The position numbers were made by a program, and so were the translations under genes. This document shows positions 8,341 to 16,565 of a stretch of DNA of 37,038 nt, one piece after another. The notes below the pieces were generated by a model that saw nothing but the letters and a program-made list of their open reading frames with translations, was not told the origin of the DNA and did not search any database. Numbering within the stretch: position 1 is the first letter of the stretch; the number at the start of each line of letters is the position of its first letter. Where the stretch lies: contig NZ_JAJOMC010000049.1 in NCBI RefSeq assembly GCF_021129155.1, forward strand, positions 1 to 37,038, in the 5' to 3' direction. Origin of the DNA: Arthrobacter sp. AK04. Lineage in GTDB: Bacteria > Actinomycetota > Actinomycetes > Actinomycetales > Micrococcaceae.

Positions 8341-8486
8341 CGGGGTGGGGGGGGGGGCCCGCGCCGCGGGGCGGGGGGGGGGGGGGGGGGCGCCCCCCGG
8401 GGGGGGGGGGGGGGGGGGTGGGGGGGGGGGGGGGGGGGGGGGCGCGGGGGGGGGGGGGGGGGGGGGGCCCCCCCCCCCCCCCCGCG
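8341..8486. other. Poly-G/poly-C tract, probable sequence artefact at a terminator
   Basis: About 145 bases of almost uninterrupted G, ending in a C run. The flanks AAAACGCGGGG on the left and CCCCGCGTTGC on the right are complementary, as expected of a bidirectional terminator hairpin between the convergent GlsB-like gene and nhaA. The interior is likely mis-sequenced, and the true length is unknown. Confidence 0.65.
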
Positions 8487-8509
8487 TTGCTGTTAGGTGA
8501 GTGGTGCTG

Positions 8510-9862
8510 TCAGTTCCGGTCCTGGTAGACGTCCGGGATGCCGTCCTGGTCCGCGTCCACCTTCTCCAGCTCCTCGGCCTCCCGGTACTGCCGGTTCCTG
8601 GTCTTCAGCACGGTGGTGGCCAGCAGCGCCGCCAGGACGGACGCGGCCAGGATGCCCACCTTGGCGTGGTCATCGTGCAGGCTGCCCTGGCCAAAGCTGA
8701 GCTCGGCCACCAGCAGGGACACGGTGAACCCGATCCCGGCCAGAAGCGAGACGCCAAAGACATCGATCCACTTGAAGGACTTGTCCAGCTCCGCCCGGGT
8801 GGCCTTGGTCAGGAGCCAGGTGACGCCCAGGATACCGATGGGCTTGCCCACCACCAGGCCCACGATGATGCCCAGCGCCACCGGATCCGCAAGGGCTGAA
8901 CCGAGCCCCTCCCAGCCGCCAACCGCCACGCCGGCGGAGAAGAACGCGAAGATGGGAACGGCCACGCCCGCGGAGATGGGGCGGAAGCGGTGTTCAAAGA
9001 TTTCCGCCAGGCCGGGCCCCGCCTCCGGCCCGCCGTTGGCCTGGGAGCGGAGGACGGGTACGGCGAAGCCCAGCAGCACTCCGGCCACGGTGGCGTGGAT
9101 GCCGGACGCGTGGACAAGGGCCCAGGTGACCATGCCAAGCGGCAGCAGGATGAACCAGGCGGCGGAAGCCTTCATGCCGAAGAAGTGGCGGTACTTGTGC
9201 GCCAGGAAGGCGTAGATGGCCAGCGGAATGAGGGCCAGGAGCAGCGGCGTGACGTCCAGGTCGCTGGTGTAGAAGAACGCGATGATGGTAATCGCGATGA
9301 GATCGTCCACCACCGCGAGCGTCAGCAGGAAGATGCGCAGTGCGCTGGGCAGGTGGGATCCGATGATGGCCAGGACTGCCACCGCGAACGCGATGTCCGT
9401 GGCCGTGGGGATGGCCCAGCCGCGGAGGGTTTCGGGGCTGGTGAGGTTGATGGCGACGTAGATCAGCGCCGGAACCACCACGCCGCCCGCGGCCGCGGCA
9501 ACGGGGACGATCGACTTGCTGATCTGGCGGAGGTCCCCCGCCACGAACTCGCGTTTGAGTTCCAGGCCAACCAGGAAGAAGAAGATGGCCAGCAGTCCGT
9601 CCGCCGCCCACGCACCGAGGCTGAGTTCAAGGTGCCAGGGCTCGTAGCCCACTTTGAGGTCCCTGAGGGCAAAGTAGCTGTCCGACGCGGGCGAATTGGC
9701 CCAGATGAGGGCGATGACCGCAGCCACCACCAGCAGGGCGCCGCCAACGGTTTCCTTGCGGAGGATCTCCCCGATCCGGAGTGCCTCGGCGTAGCTGCCA
9801 CGGGAAAGGACTGCGGATTTCCCCTGCCCGGACGGGGGTGTTGGGGGCGTGGTCTGGTTCAT
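8510..9862 (-). CDS. nhaA: Na+/H+ antiporter NhaA
   Basis: A 450-residue protein with about 12 membrane helices that exchanges sodium for protons across the cytoplasmic membrane. The conserved ion-binding sequences are visible: TATDIAFAVAVLAIIGSHLP (the Asp corresponding to E. coli D133) and the tandem Asp pair in LTLAVVDDLIAITII (D163/D164 equivalents). The N-terminal extension of about 35 residues is hydrophilic and the C-terminal tail ends in a charged segment (KVDADQDGIPDVYQDRN). The ATG at 9862 has AGGAG seven bases upstream and is preferred to the ATG at 9877. It is a single gene, convergent with the GlsB-like gene, and likely involved in pH and salt tolerance. Confidence 0.95.
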   Translation of the reverse strand: MNQTTPPTPPSGQGKSAVLSRGSYAEALRIGEILRKETVGGALLVVAAVIALIWANSPASDSYFALRDLKVGYEPWHLELSLGAWAADGLLAIFFFLVGLELKREFVAGDLRQISKSIVPVAAAAGGVVVPALIYVAINLTSPETLRGWAIPTATDIAFAVAVLAIIGSHLPSALRIFLLTLAVVDDLIAITIIAFFYTSDLDVTPLLLALIPLAIYAFLAHKYRHFFGMKASAAWFILLPLGMVTWALVHASGIHATVAGVLLGFAVPVLRSQANGGPEAGPGLAEIFEHRFRPISAGVAVPIFAFFSAGVAVGGWEGLGSALADPVALGIIVGLVVGKPIGILGVTWLLTKATRAELDKSFKWIDVFGVSLLAGIGFTVSLLVAELSFGQGSLHDDHAKVGILAASVLAALLATTVLKTRNRQYREAEELEKVDADQDGIPDVYQDRN

Positions 9863-10045
9863 GGAGTCTCCTGGCATTTGGGGTCTACAAGACTATGCCG
9901 ACCAGACTTCCCGGCGCACCTTCGTTCCATCCTACAGGGGTGCTTTGCCCTTGCTTCCGCCTTGGTTTTTCGTGGAGCGGGCACTGGCCGCTGTGCTCCA
10001 GTTCACTTTCTTCCCATCCGTAACAGCAGTGGTTCCGAAGTACTT

Positions 10046-10065
10046 GTGTCCCTCATCTGGGACAC
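10046..10065. promoter_or_regulatory. Inverted repeat in the leader of the CHRD gene
   Basis: GTGTCCC and GGGACAC arms of 7 bases flank TCATCT, ending 32 bases before the CHRD start. It could be an operator or a leader hairpin; no hexamers around it decide which. No regulator gene is adjacent. Confidence 0.35.
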
Positions 10066-10097
10066 CACCGTTACTTGTATGAGGAGACTGCTTTCCG

Positions 10098-10874
10098 ATG
10101 AACAAGACACTTCGCTTCCTTGCCGTACCTACCCTGGCTTTAGGCGCCCTTGCGCTTTCAGGCGCCCCCGCCATGGCCCACGACGGGGCCGACCACTACC
10201 AGTCCACGTTGGGCCAGATCAACGGCAGCTCGGCCTCCGGCACCATCACCGTTGATGTCACGGGCAACCAGGCGCACGCCGTCCTCAAGGTCTCCGGCCT
10301 GGCCGCGACGTTCATGGACGCCCCCTACCCCCACGTCCAGCACATCCACGGCGGGGCCCAGGGTGTGTGCCCGGCACCGTCCGCCGACAAGGACGGCGAC
10401 CAGGTTGTGTCCACCACCGAAGGTGCACCGGGCTACGGCGGCATTGTCACCACCCTGTCCACCAGCGGCGACACCAGCCCTGCAGCCGGGCTTGACCTCA
10501 AGGTGGCAGGCCAGGGCGCTAGCTACACCGTGGACCGCACCTTTGAACTGAACGCCGAAACGAAGGCCGCCCTGGAAGCAGGAACCGCGGTGGTTGTGGT
10601 CCACGGCCTTGACCCGGCAACGTTGAGCCCGGCCGGCGCGGCAGCCAAGAGCGATCTTGTTCCCGAGCTTCCGCTGGCGGCCACCTCCCCCGCCCTGTGC
10701 GGAACCCTGACCGCCGGACAGATGAAGATGCCCGCAGGCGGTGCTGACACCGGCATTGCCCAGGAAACCGGCACTGACACCGGCGCCCTGGCCCTCGGTG
10801 GCGGCCTGGCCCTGGTTGCCCTGGCCGGCGGCGCCTACGTTGTCCGCCGCCGCAGCGCCGGATCCGAAGCCTAA
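10098..10874 (+). CDS. Secreted CHRD-domain protein with C-terminal anchor
   Basis: A 258-residue exported protein: Sec signal peptide (residues 1-27, cleavage after SGAPAMA), a CHRD-like beta domain (about 35-180, with VQHIHGGAQGVCP and SPAAGLDLK), a linker, then a C-terminal hydrophobic helix and basic tail (GALALGGGLALVALAGGAYVVRRRS). The segment MPAGGADTGIAQETGTDTG before that helix resembles the degenerate sorting signals of actinobacterial class F sortase substrates. The start follows GAGGAG by about 11 bases. It is followed after 24 bases by a sortase-like gene, so attachment to the cell surface by that enzyme is likely. What CHRD domains do in bacteria is unknown. Confidence 0.85.
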   Translation: MNKTLRFLAVPTLALGALALSGAPAMAHDGADHYQSTLGQINGSSASGTITVDVTGNQAHAVLKVSGLAATFMDAPYPHVQHIHGGAQGVCPAPSADKDGDQVVSTTEGAPGYGGIVTTLSTSGDTSPAAGLDLKVAGQGASYTVDRTFELNAETKAALEAGTAVVVVHGLDPATLSPAGAAAKSDLVPELPLAATSPALCGTLTAGQMKMPAGGADTGIAQETGTDTGALALGGGLALVALAGGAYVVRRRSAGSEA

Positions 10875-10898
10875 GCCCGGGCTGACTGGACCATCACT

Positions 10899-11615
10899 GT
10901 GACACTCACGAAATCCGGCCGCCGCGGGGGCCTGCGGGCCACCACGGCGGCCGGGCTTCTGCTCATCCTTGCCCTCGGCGGCTGCGGCGCCGCGGCTTCC
11001 GGGCCGTCCGACGCCGGTGCCGCACCTTCCGCTTCCGGCGCACCGTCCGTGGCCCCCGCCCCGCCTGCGGCAAGTCCGTCGGTGCCGGCACCAGCCCCGG
11101 CCACCCCGGCACCGGCCCCATCCACTCCGGCGACTGCAGCCCCAGAACCGGCAGTCCTGTCCCGGTCAGAGCCGGTGGTCCTGGAAATCCCCGCCATCGG
11201 CGTGCGGACCGATCTGCTCAAGCTGGGCCTGCGGGAGAACGGCTCGCTCGAGGTACCGCAGGACTCCGGCAGCGGCGCTCCGGCCAGCTGGTACAACGGT
11301 TCCCCCACTCCCGGCGAACGTGGACCGTCCGTCATGCTGGGCCACGTCAACTCTCCCAGCGGCCGTGGCGGAGTGTTCGCGGACCTCCGCACGCTCACCC
11401 CGGGAGCCGAAATCAACGTCTCGCGAACCGACGGCAGCACCGCCGTGTTCACAGTTGACCGCGGAGCCCTCTACAGCAAGAACGACTTCCCCACGCTGGA
11501 GGTCTACGGCAACACGGCAGGGTCCGAACTCCGGCTGATCACCTGCGACGGCTACGACCCCGCCACGGGGCTCTTTGATGACAACTACGTCATCTACGCC
11601 AAGCTCAAAGCCTGA
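10899..11615 (+). CDS. Class F-like sortase, apparently a lipoprotein
   Basis: A 238-residue protein with a signal sequence ending in a lipobox (LALGGC, lipidated Cys at 29), a long Pro/Ala linker (about 35-88) and a sortase domain (about 92-238). The catalytic His (GHVN, residue 149) and Cys (LITC, residue 216) are present. The Cys is followed by DGYDPATGLFDDNYVIYA, with no arginine anywhere after it, so the usual third catalytic residue is not in its normal place. Sortases join substrates with C-terminal sorting signals to the wall or to pilins. The GTG start has only a weak GGAC before it. The gene follows the CHRD gene by 24 bases and probably forms an operon with it. Confidence 0.8.
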   Translation: MTLTKSGRRGGLRATTAAGLLLILALGGCGAAASGPSDAGAAPSASGAPSVAPAPPAASPSVPAPAPATPAPAPSTPATAAPEPAVLSRSEPVVLEIPAIGVRTDLLKLGLRENGSLEVPQDSGSGAPASWYNGSPTPGERGPSVMLGHVNSPSGRGGVFADLRTLTPGAEINVSRTDGSTAVFTVDRGALYSKNDFPTLEVYGNTAGSELRLITCDGYDPATGLFDDNYVIYAKLKA

Positions 11616-11660
11616 CCTGTTACCCGCCAAGGCCCTTTCCCACCAACGCCCAATCCCCCA

Positions 11661-11690
11661 GGAACCGAACAACCCTCGGGAACCGAACAA
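11661..11690 (+). repeat. Two direct copies of GGAACCGAACAA
   Basis: Copies at 11661-11672 and 11679-11690 with an 18-base period, in the gap before the next lipoprotein gene. The role is unknown; it could be chance or a paired binding site. Confidence 0.35.
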
Positions 11691-11734
11691 ACGGCCGCGA
11701 ACCCGCACAGGGGTGCGGCCAGGACGGACGAGTC

Positions 11735-12418
11735 ATGAGCCACCGCACCCCGCTGCTTGCTTCGCTTGCTGTCTCAGCCCTGCTGCTCTCCGGCTGCGCT
11801 GCTGCGGCGGGGTCCGTGGGAGCGGCTCCAGCGCCGTCGTCGGACGTTTCCTCCCCGGCGGGCGGGGCCCCAGCGGCCGGGGCCCCAGCGACCGAACCCC
11901 CGACAGCCCCGTCCCCGTCAACGCAGGGCGGCCACGCGGGGCACCACGGCGGGGGCTCTCCTTCCCAGCGCACCGCCGCCAGCGAACCCAGCGAAGCTGC
12001 GAAGATGGTGTGCGGTGAACAGCCAATGGACAGGCTCACCGAGATCCTGGACCTTGGGCAGGAGCCGCACACGGTGGACAGCTGGGCGGACAGCACGTTC
12101 ACGTGCACCTACCACCTGGACGAGGGTGCACTGGAAATTTCCGTCAGGGAGGCGCCGGACAAGGCCGCGGCGCTGACCTACTTTGACGCCATGCAGGCGC
12201 TGGCGGTGGAGGCGGCGCCCATTGAAGGGCTCGCCAACCTCGGCTTTCCGGCCTACGAGACAGCGGACGGATCGGCAGTGTTCCAGAAGGACAACTTCGT
12301 CCTGCACGTGGACGCCTCGGACCTGCCGGAGGCCATGGGGCCGGACGGCATCAGCCGCAATGCGCTGGCCTACCAGTTATCCACCACCATCCTGGCGTGC
12401 TGGGTGGAGCACCACTAA
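11735..12418 (+). CDS. Hypothetical lipoprotein with His-rich linker
   Basis: A 227-residue protein with a signal peptide ending in a lipobox (LLLSGC, Cys at 21), a low-complexity Ala/Pro/Gly linker that includes GGHAGHHGGGS, and a folded C-terminal domain (about 88-227) with three Cys residues (VCGEQ, FTCTYHLD, LACWVEHH). No family was recognised for that domain. Location is inferred to be the outer face of the membrane. It follows the sortase gene by 119 bases in the same direction and may be part of the same surface operon. Its stop is 6 bases from the convergent ANTAR gene. Confidence 0.75.
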   Translation: MSHRTPLLASLAVSALLLSGCAAAAGSVGAAPAPSSDVSSPAGGAPAAGAPATEPPTAPSPSTQGGHAGHHGGGSPSQRTAASEPSEAAKMVCGEQPMDRLTEILDLGQEPHTVDSWADSTFTCTYHLDEGALEISVREAPDKAAALTYFDAMQALAVEAAPIEGLANLGFPAYETADGSAVFQKDNFVLHVDASDLPEAMGPDGISRNALAYQLSTTILACWVEHH

Positions 12419-12424
12419 CCGGCC

Positions 12425-13096
12425 CTAGACAGCCCGCTTCCGAGGCGCGGCAGTCCCCCGGCCATCCGTCTCGATGGCCTTGACGGCAGCGTCCAGGTAC
12501 TGGCGCGATCCTGCCGCGTTGGCCAGCTGCACCAGCTCCGCGGCCACCACCACCAGCTTCACGTTCCGGTGGCTGCTGGTGCTCACCAGCATCTGGAACG
12601 CGTCCTCGGACCCCATTCCCAGCTGGCCCATAAGGATGCCGCGGGCCTGGTCTATGACGGTCCGGGTGGACGTGGCACCGATGACCGCGTCCCGGGCGGT
12701 CTGCTCGGTCTCGCGCTGGAGCGTTGAGGTGAGGTCCACCATCACACCCTCCAGGGCGGTGACCTTGCCGCCCATCTCAATGGCGTCGCCGGACGTCAGG
12801 ACCCGCCGGGTGCGCCCCTGGGCATCGATGATGCGGTGGTACATGCAGAAATAGCCGCCGGTCCGGACAACCTGGGCAACAATCTCCTCGCACCGGGGCC
12901 TGTCCTCCGGATGCTTGTGGGAGTAGAGCAGTTCCAGGGTGGGCACCACCTCGCCCCGCCGGTATCCGTGCAGCTGGAACATGTCGTCAGACCAGCTGAT
13001 CTTCCCGGTTTCAAGATCGGCACGGAACGTCCCGGCAAGGCACTGGTTGTCCCCCAGCGCACTCGAATAGGTATAAGGGCCGGTCAGCTCTGACAC
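12425..13096 (-). CDS. PAS-ANTAR RNA-binding antiterminator-type regulator
   Basis: A 223-residue protein with an N-terminal PAS domain (about 15-125, with WSDDMFQLHGYRRGEV and a HPEDR motif) and a C-terminal ANTAR domain (about 140-200, VIDQARGILMGQLGMGSEDAFQMLVSTS). ANTAR domains bind paired RNA hairpins and let transcription proceed through a terminator. The PAS part would sense an unknown ligand or redox state. GGAGG precedes the GTG start by seven bases. No ANTAR-type dual hairpin leader was recognised nearby, so the target is elsewhere. It is divergent from the copper genes but does not resemble a copper regulator. Confidence 0.88.
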   Translation of the reverse strand: MSELTGPYTYSSALGDNQCLAGTFRADLETGKISWSDDMFQLHGYRRGEVVPTLELLYSHKHPEDRPRCEEIVAQVVRTGGYFCMYHRIIDAQGRTRRVLTSGDAIEMGGKVTALEGVMVDLTSTLQRETEQTARDAVIGATSTRTVIDQARGILMGQLGMGSEDAFQMLVSTSSHRNVKLVVVAAELVQLANAAGSRQYLDAAVKAIETDGRGTAAPRKRAV

Positions 13097-13238
13097 AGGG
13101 CCACCTCCATGTAGCGTCCAACACGTCCCCGGCCGTTGGCACAGTCCGCACTTATCCCATTATGGCCGGGCTTGGCCCCGCGGGTAAGGCCTAATGGCCC
13201 CTTCCCCATGGCGGGGTGGTCCGTGGTGGCAGAAAGGC

Positions 13239-13267
13239 TTGACGCCTATACCCCCTAGGGGTATATT
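13239..13267 (+). promoter_or_regulatory. Copper promoter with CsoR-type operator
   Basis: TTGACG (13239-13244) and TATATT (13262-13267) are separated by exactly 17 bases and form a strong sigma-70-type promoter. The spacer and the -10 contain TATACCCCCTAGGGGTATA (13247-13265), with 8-base arms and a 3-base centre. This is the GC-flanked palindrome typical of CsoR (copper-sensing repressor) operators. Binding would block RNA polymerase until Cu(I) releases it. No csoR gene was seen in this window. Confidence 0.8.
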
Positions 13268-13384
13268 CAAGGTGTTGTCAGTGAAGTGGTATGTCCCGGC
13301 CGGTGCCCCGCACCGCCATCACAGCCGTTCAACCCCAGCACCTGCCCAGCAAGGAATTGCCCTTCACCTAGGAATGGAACTGAC

Positions 13385-13720
13385 ATGTTTGACATTGAAA
13401 ACCGCACCGAGCTCCCCCTGGCCTCCAGCGCCGGCTGCAGCTGCTGCTCCCCCGCCGGCCACGCGCAGGAGGCGCCGGCCGCCGTCGTAATTTCCGACGC
13501 CGATACCCCCTCCCTGCGGACGTTCGCCGTGGAGGGCCTCACCTGCGGGCACTGCGTGCAGACGGTGGAGAAGGCCGTCTCCGCCCTTGACGGCGTCGAG
13601 TCGGCATCCGTTGACCTGGTAGCAGGCGGCCGTTCCGGCCTCACCGTGGCCGGCTCCGCCACAGACGCGGCGGTCCGCCAGGCCGTCACCGCAGCCGGGT
13701 ATTCCCTGGCCTCCAACTGA
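13385..13720 (+). CDS. copZ: CopZ-like heavy-metal-associated (HMA) copper chaperone
   Basis: A 111-residue protein with a Cys-rich N-terminal arm (AGCSCCSPAGH, Cys 18, 20 and 21) followed by an HMA domain (about 44-111) whose metal-binding loop is GLTCGHCVQTVEKAV (Cys 54 and 57). The fold is that of Cu(I) chaperones that hand copper to a P-type ATPase or to the CsoR sensor. The N-terminal Cys cluster is extra compared with the usual 68-residue CopZ. The ATG at 13385 has AGGAATGGA before it. It is first in the copper operon behind the CsoR-type promoter, and a 7-base stem hairpin (13730-13747) lies between it and copB. Confidence 0.9.
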   Translation: MFDIENRTELPLASSAGCSCCSPAGHAQEAPAAVVISDADTPSLRTFAVEGLTCGHCVQTVEKAVSALDGVESASVDLVAGGRSGLTVAGSATDAAVRQAVTAAGYSLASN

Positions 13721-13729
13721 TTTTCCGCG

Positions 13730-13747
13730 CCGGGGCTGCTGCCCCGG
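13730..13747 (+). other. Intercistronic hairpin between copZ and copB
   Basis: CCGGGGC-TGCT-GCCCCGG is a perfect 7-base stem with a 4-base loop and no T-run, placed before the copB ribosome binding site. It may modulate relative expression or stabilise processed RNA ends. Confidence 0.5.
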
Positions 13748-13774
13748 GTTGCGGCGCCCTCCAAGGAGGAACCG

Positions 13775-15901
13775 ATGCAGGACCACCAGCACCATCACGA
13801 CGACGACCGCCCTTCACGCGGCACCCTCACCGAACCCGCGGCTGCTTCAGCCGACGGCGGGCACGGCGGGCACGGCGCCCGCCACGATGACGACCATACT
13901 GTCCACACCCACGGGCAGCATGCCGGACACAGCACGGCCATGTTCAAGAACAGGTTCTGGCTGACGCTGGCCCTCTCCATCCCCGTGGTCTATTTCAGCC
14001 CCATGGTGGGGCACCTCCTGGGCTACATGGCCCCCATGTTCCCCGGTTCAACCTGGATCCCGCCCGTTTTGGGCACGGTGATCTTCCTCTACGGCGGCCA
14101 GCCGTTCCTCAAGGGCGGGCTGCAGGAGCTCAAGGACCGCCGGCCGGGCATGATGCTGCTGATTGCCATGGCCATCACCGTGGCGTTCGCCGCATCCTGG
14201 GTCACCAGCCTGGGCATCGGCGGGTTCGACCTGGACTTCTGGTGGGAACTCGCCCTGTTGGTGGCCATCATGCTGCTGGGCCACTGGATCGAGATGCGCG
14301 CCCTGGGATCGGCGCAGGGGGCTTTGGATGCCCTCGCCGCGCTGCTGCCTGATGAAGCCGAGCGCATTACGGACACCGGCACGGAAACCGTTCCCGTCTC
14401 CGAACTCCAGCCTGACGACCTGGTCCTGGTCCGCTCCGGCGCCCGGATGCCCGCCGACGGAACAGTGGTGGAAGGGCAGGCCGAGGTCGACGAATCCATG
14501 ATCACGGGCGAATCCAGGACCGTGCCCCGCGGCCCCGGAGACGCCGTGGTGGCCGGAACCGTGGCCACCGACACCAGCGTCCGCGTCCGGGTCACCGCCG
14601 TAGGCGACGACACCGCCCTGGCAGGCATCCAGCGGCTGGTGGCCGAGGCACAGTCGTCATCCTCGCGCGCCCAGGCCCTGGCCGACCGCGCCGCAGCCTT
14701 CCTGTTCTACTTTGCCGCCGGCGCAGGTGTCCTGACGTTCATTGCCTGGACCCTGCTGGGCAGCATCCCGGAAGCCGTCACCCGCACCGTGACCGTCCTG
14801 GTCATCGCCTGCCCCCACGCCCTGGGCCTGGCCATCCCGCTGGTGATTGCCATCTCCACCGAGCAGGCAGCCCGCGCCGGGGTGCTGATCAAGAACCGGA
14901 TGGCGCTGGAGCGGATGCGCACCATCGACGTCGTCCTCTTCGACAAGACCGGCACGCTCACCACGGGCGCACCGCAGCTCAAGGACGTGGCAGCCGCCGA
15001 AGGAGTGGATCCCGATGAGCTGCTGGCCTTGGCCGCCGCCGTCGAGTCGGACAGCGAGCACCCCGTGGCGCGGGCGATCGTCCGCGCGGCCCGCGAACGC
15101 AACCTCACCCTTCCTTCCGTCACGGATTTCGGCTCCCTGACCGGCCGCGGCGTCAAAGCCAGCGTGGACGGACGCACCGTGCACGTGGGCGGGCCCGCGC
15201 TACTGCGCGAGCTGGGCGCCGTCGAACCTTCCGCACTGGCGCAGTCCACCCGTGCTTGGATGGACCGCGGCGCTGCCGTCCTGCATGTGATTGACGACGA
15301 CGGCCGCGTTCTGGGCGCCGTCAGCCTGGAGGACGCGGTGCGTGCGGAGTCGCGCCAGGCCGTGGCGGCGCTGCAGAACCGCGGCGTCAAGGTGGGCATG
15401 ATCACCGGCGACGCCCGGCAGGTGGCCCAAGCCGTGGCCGAGGACCTGAACATCGACGAGGTGTTCGCCGAAGTCCTGCCCGCGGACAAGGACAAGAAGG
15501 TTGCCGAACTGCAGGCCCGCGGGCTGAAGGTGGCCATGGTGGGCGACGGCGTCAACGACTCACCTGCGCTGGCCCGCGCAGAGGTGGGCATCGCGATCGG
15601 CGCCGGCACTGATGTGGCAATGGAATCCGCCGGGGTGGTGCTGGCTGGAAACGATCCCCGCGCCGTGCTGTCCATGGTGGACCTGTCCCGCGCCAGCTAC
15701 CGCAAGATGTGGCAGAACCTGGTGTGGGCCACGGGCTACAACGTCCTGGCCGTGCCGCTGGCCGCAGGTGTCCTGGCGTTCGCCGGGGTGGTGCTCTCAC
15801 CCGCAGCCGGAGCCGTCCTGATGTCCGCATCCACTATTGTGGTGGCTCTGAATGCCCAGCTGCTGCGGCGGGTGAAACTCAACCCGTCCGAGGTACGTTG
15901 A
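13775..15901 (+). CDS. copB: Copper-exporting P1B-3-type ATPase (CopB)
   Basis: A 708-residue ATPase with a His-rich N-terminus (residues 1-48, many HH and HxH) instead of an HMA domain, eight membrane helices, the phosphorylation site DKTGT (D390), the actuator TGES loop, the hinge GDGVNDSPAL, and the ion-path motif CPH at 346-348. CPH rather than CPC, and the GYN plus MSASTIVVALNAQLLRR sequences in the last two helices, are the P1B-3 (CopB) signature. Members export Cu(I), Cu(II) or Ag. AAGGAGG sits just before the ATG. It is co-transcribed with copZ (54-base gap) and followed by a DUF6153-like protein. Confidence 0.95.
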   Translation: MQDHQHHHDDDRPSRGTLTEPAAASADGGHGGHGARHDDDHTVHTHGQHAGHSTAMFKNRFWLTLALSIPVVYFSPMVGHLLGYMAPMFPGSTWIPPVLGTVIFLYGGQPFLKGGLQELKDRRPGMMLLIAMAITVAFAASWVTSLGIGGFDLDFWWELALLVAIMLLGHWIEMRALGSAQGALDALAALLPDEAERITDTGTETVPVSELQPDDLVLVRSGARMPADGTVVEGQAEVDESMITGESRTVPRGPGDAVVAGTVATDTSVRVRVTAVGDDTALAGIQRLVAEAQSSSSRAQALADRAAAFLFYFAAGAGVLTFIAWTLLGSIPEAVTRTVTVLVIACPHALGLAIPLVIAISTEQAARAGVLIKNRMALERMRTIDVVLFDKTGTLTTGAPQLKDVAAAEGVDPDELLALAAAVESDSEHPVARAIVRAARERNLTLPSVTDFGSLTGRGVKASVDGRTVHVGGPALLRELGAVEPSALAQSTRAWMDRGAAVLHVIDDDGRVLGAVSLEDAVRAESRQAVAALQNRGVKVGMITGDARQVAQAVAEDLNIDEVFAEVLPADKDKKVAELQARGLKVAMVGDGVNDSPALARAEVGIAIGAGTDVAMESAGVVLAGNDPRAVLSMVDLSRASYRKMWQNLVWATGYNVLAVPLAAGVLAFAGVVLSPAAGAVLMSASTIVVALNAQLLRRVKLNPSEVR

Positions 15902-15975
15902 AAGAACTGGGCACCGCCTGTCCTTAAGTCCAGTCCAACAGCAGATCCGTTCAGACCCCCGAAGGAGGAACCAGC

Positions 15976-16494
15976 ATGACCGCACGCGCCAGCGTCCTGT
16001 CGGCAGCGTTCCTCCGCGCGGGGCTGCTCGCTGCGGTGATGGCTATCGTGGCCGGGATCTTCGGCATGCACGTCATGACCGCGGGCCACTCGTCCCACGC
16101 GGCGCACGCGGACGTCTCCCGCACTGCCGGGGACGCCGGCGTCGGGCATGCTCCCGTTGCCCATACCGCGGAGGGACACGCCGCCGTTGGGCACACTGCC
16201 GGACACGCCGCCGTCGGACATTCTGCAACTGGCCACCCAGCCAGCGCGGCAGGCGCAGCTGGTGCGGGCGCATCCTTCACCGCCTCCGAGTCCTGCAGCG
16301 CGGGCTGCCCGGATATGCGGGAAGCCGGCGCGTCCTGCACCCCGCTGGCCAAGGCCGGATCGCTCGCGGCCGTCCCGCCCCCGGCCCGCCACACCGCACT
16401 TCTGGCGCCGGCGGCCAGTGCCCGTGGGGCCACCGGCTACTCCTTCGTCCCGCCAAGCCCAACGCCCTGCGAACTGTCCATCAGCCGAACGTAA
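15976..16494 (+). CDS. DUF6153-like membrane protein with His-rich external repeat
   Basis: A 172-residue protein with one N-terminal hydrophobic helix (about 9-33), then a repeated region (about 35-85) in which H recurs every few residues (GHAPVAH, GHAAVGH, GHAAVGHSATGH), then a pair of Cys (SCSAGCP and SCTPL) and a proline-rich tail. It resembles DUF6153-type proteins found next to actinobacterial copper genes. The His repeat probably binds copper outside the cell; this is inference. AAGGAGGAACC precedes the ATG. It is the third gene of the copper operon. Confidence 0.75.
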   Translation: MTARASVLSAAFLRAGLLAAVMAIVAGIFGMHVMTAGHSSHAAHADVSRTAGDAGVGHAPVAHTAEGHAAVGHTAGHAAVGHSATGHPASAAGAAGAGASFTASESCSAGCPDMREAGASCTPLAKAGSLAAVPPPARHTALLAPAASARGATGYSFVPPSPTPCELSISRT

Positions 16495-16565
16495 ACGGAC
16501 TGCGCCGCGTGGCCATCCACGCTCCACACGCCCAGTTCACCCACTTCCCTGAAGGACCACCAACA

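Noticed and set aside
8341..8486. G-quadruplex or telomere-like element
   Set aside because: The purity and the three similar tracts, one of which destroys pta, fit sequence artefacts better than a functional structure.
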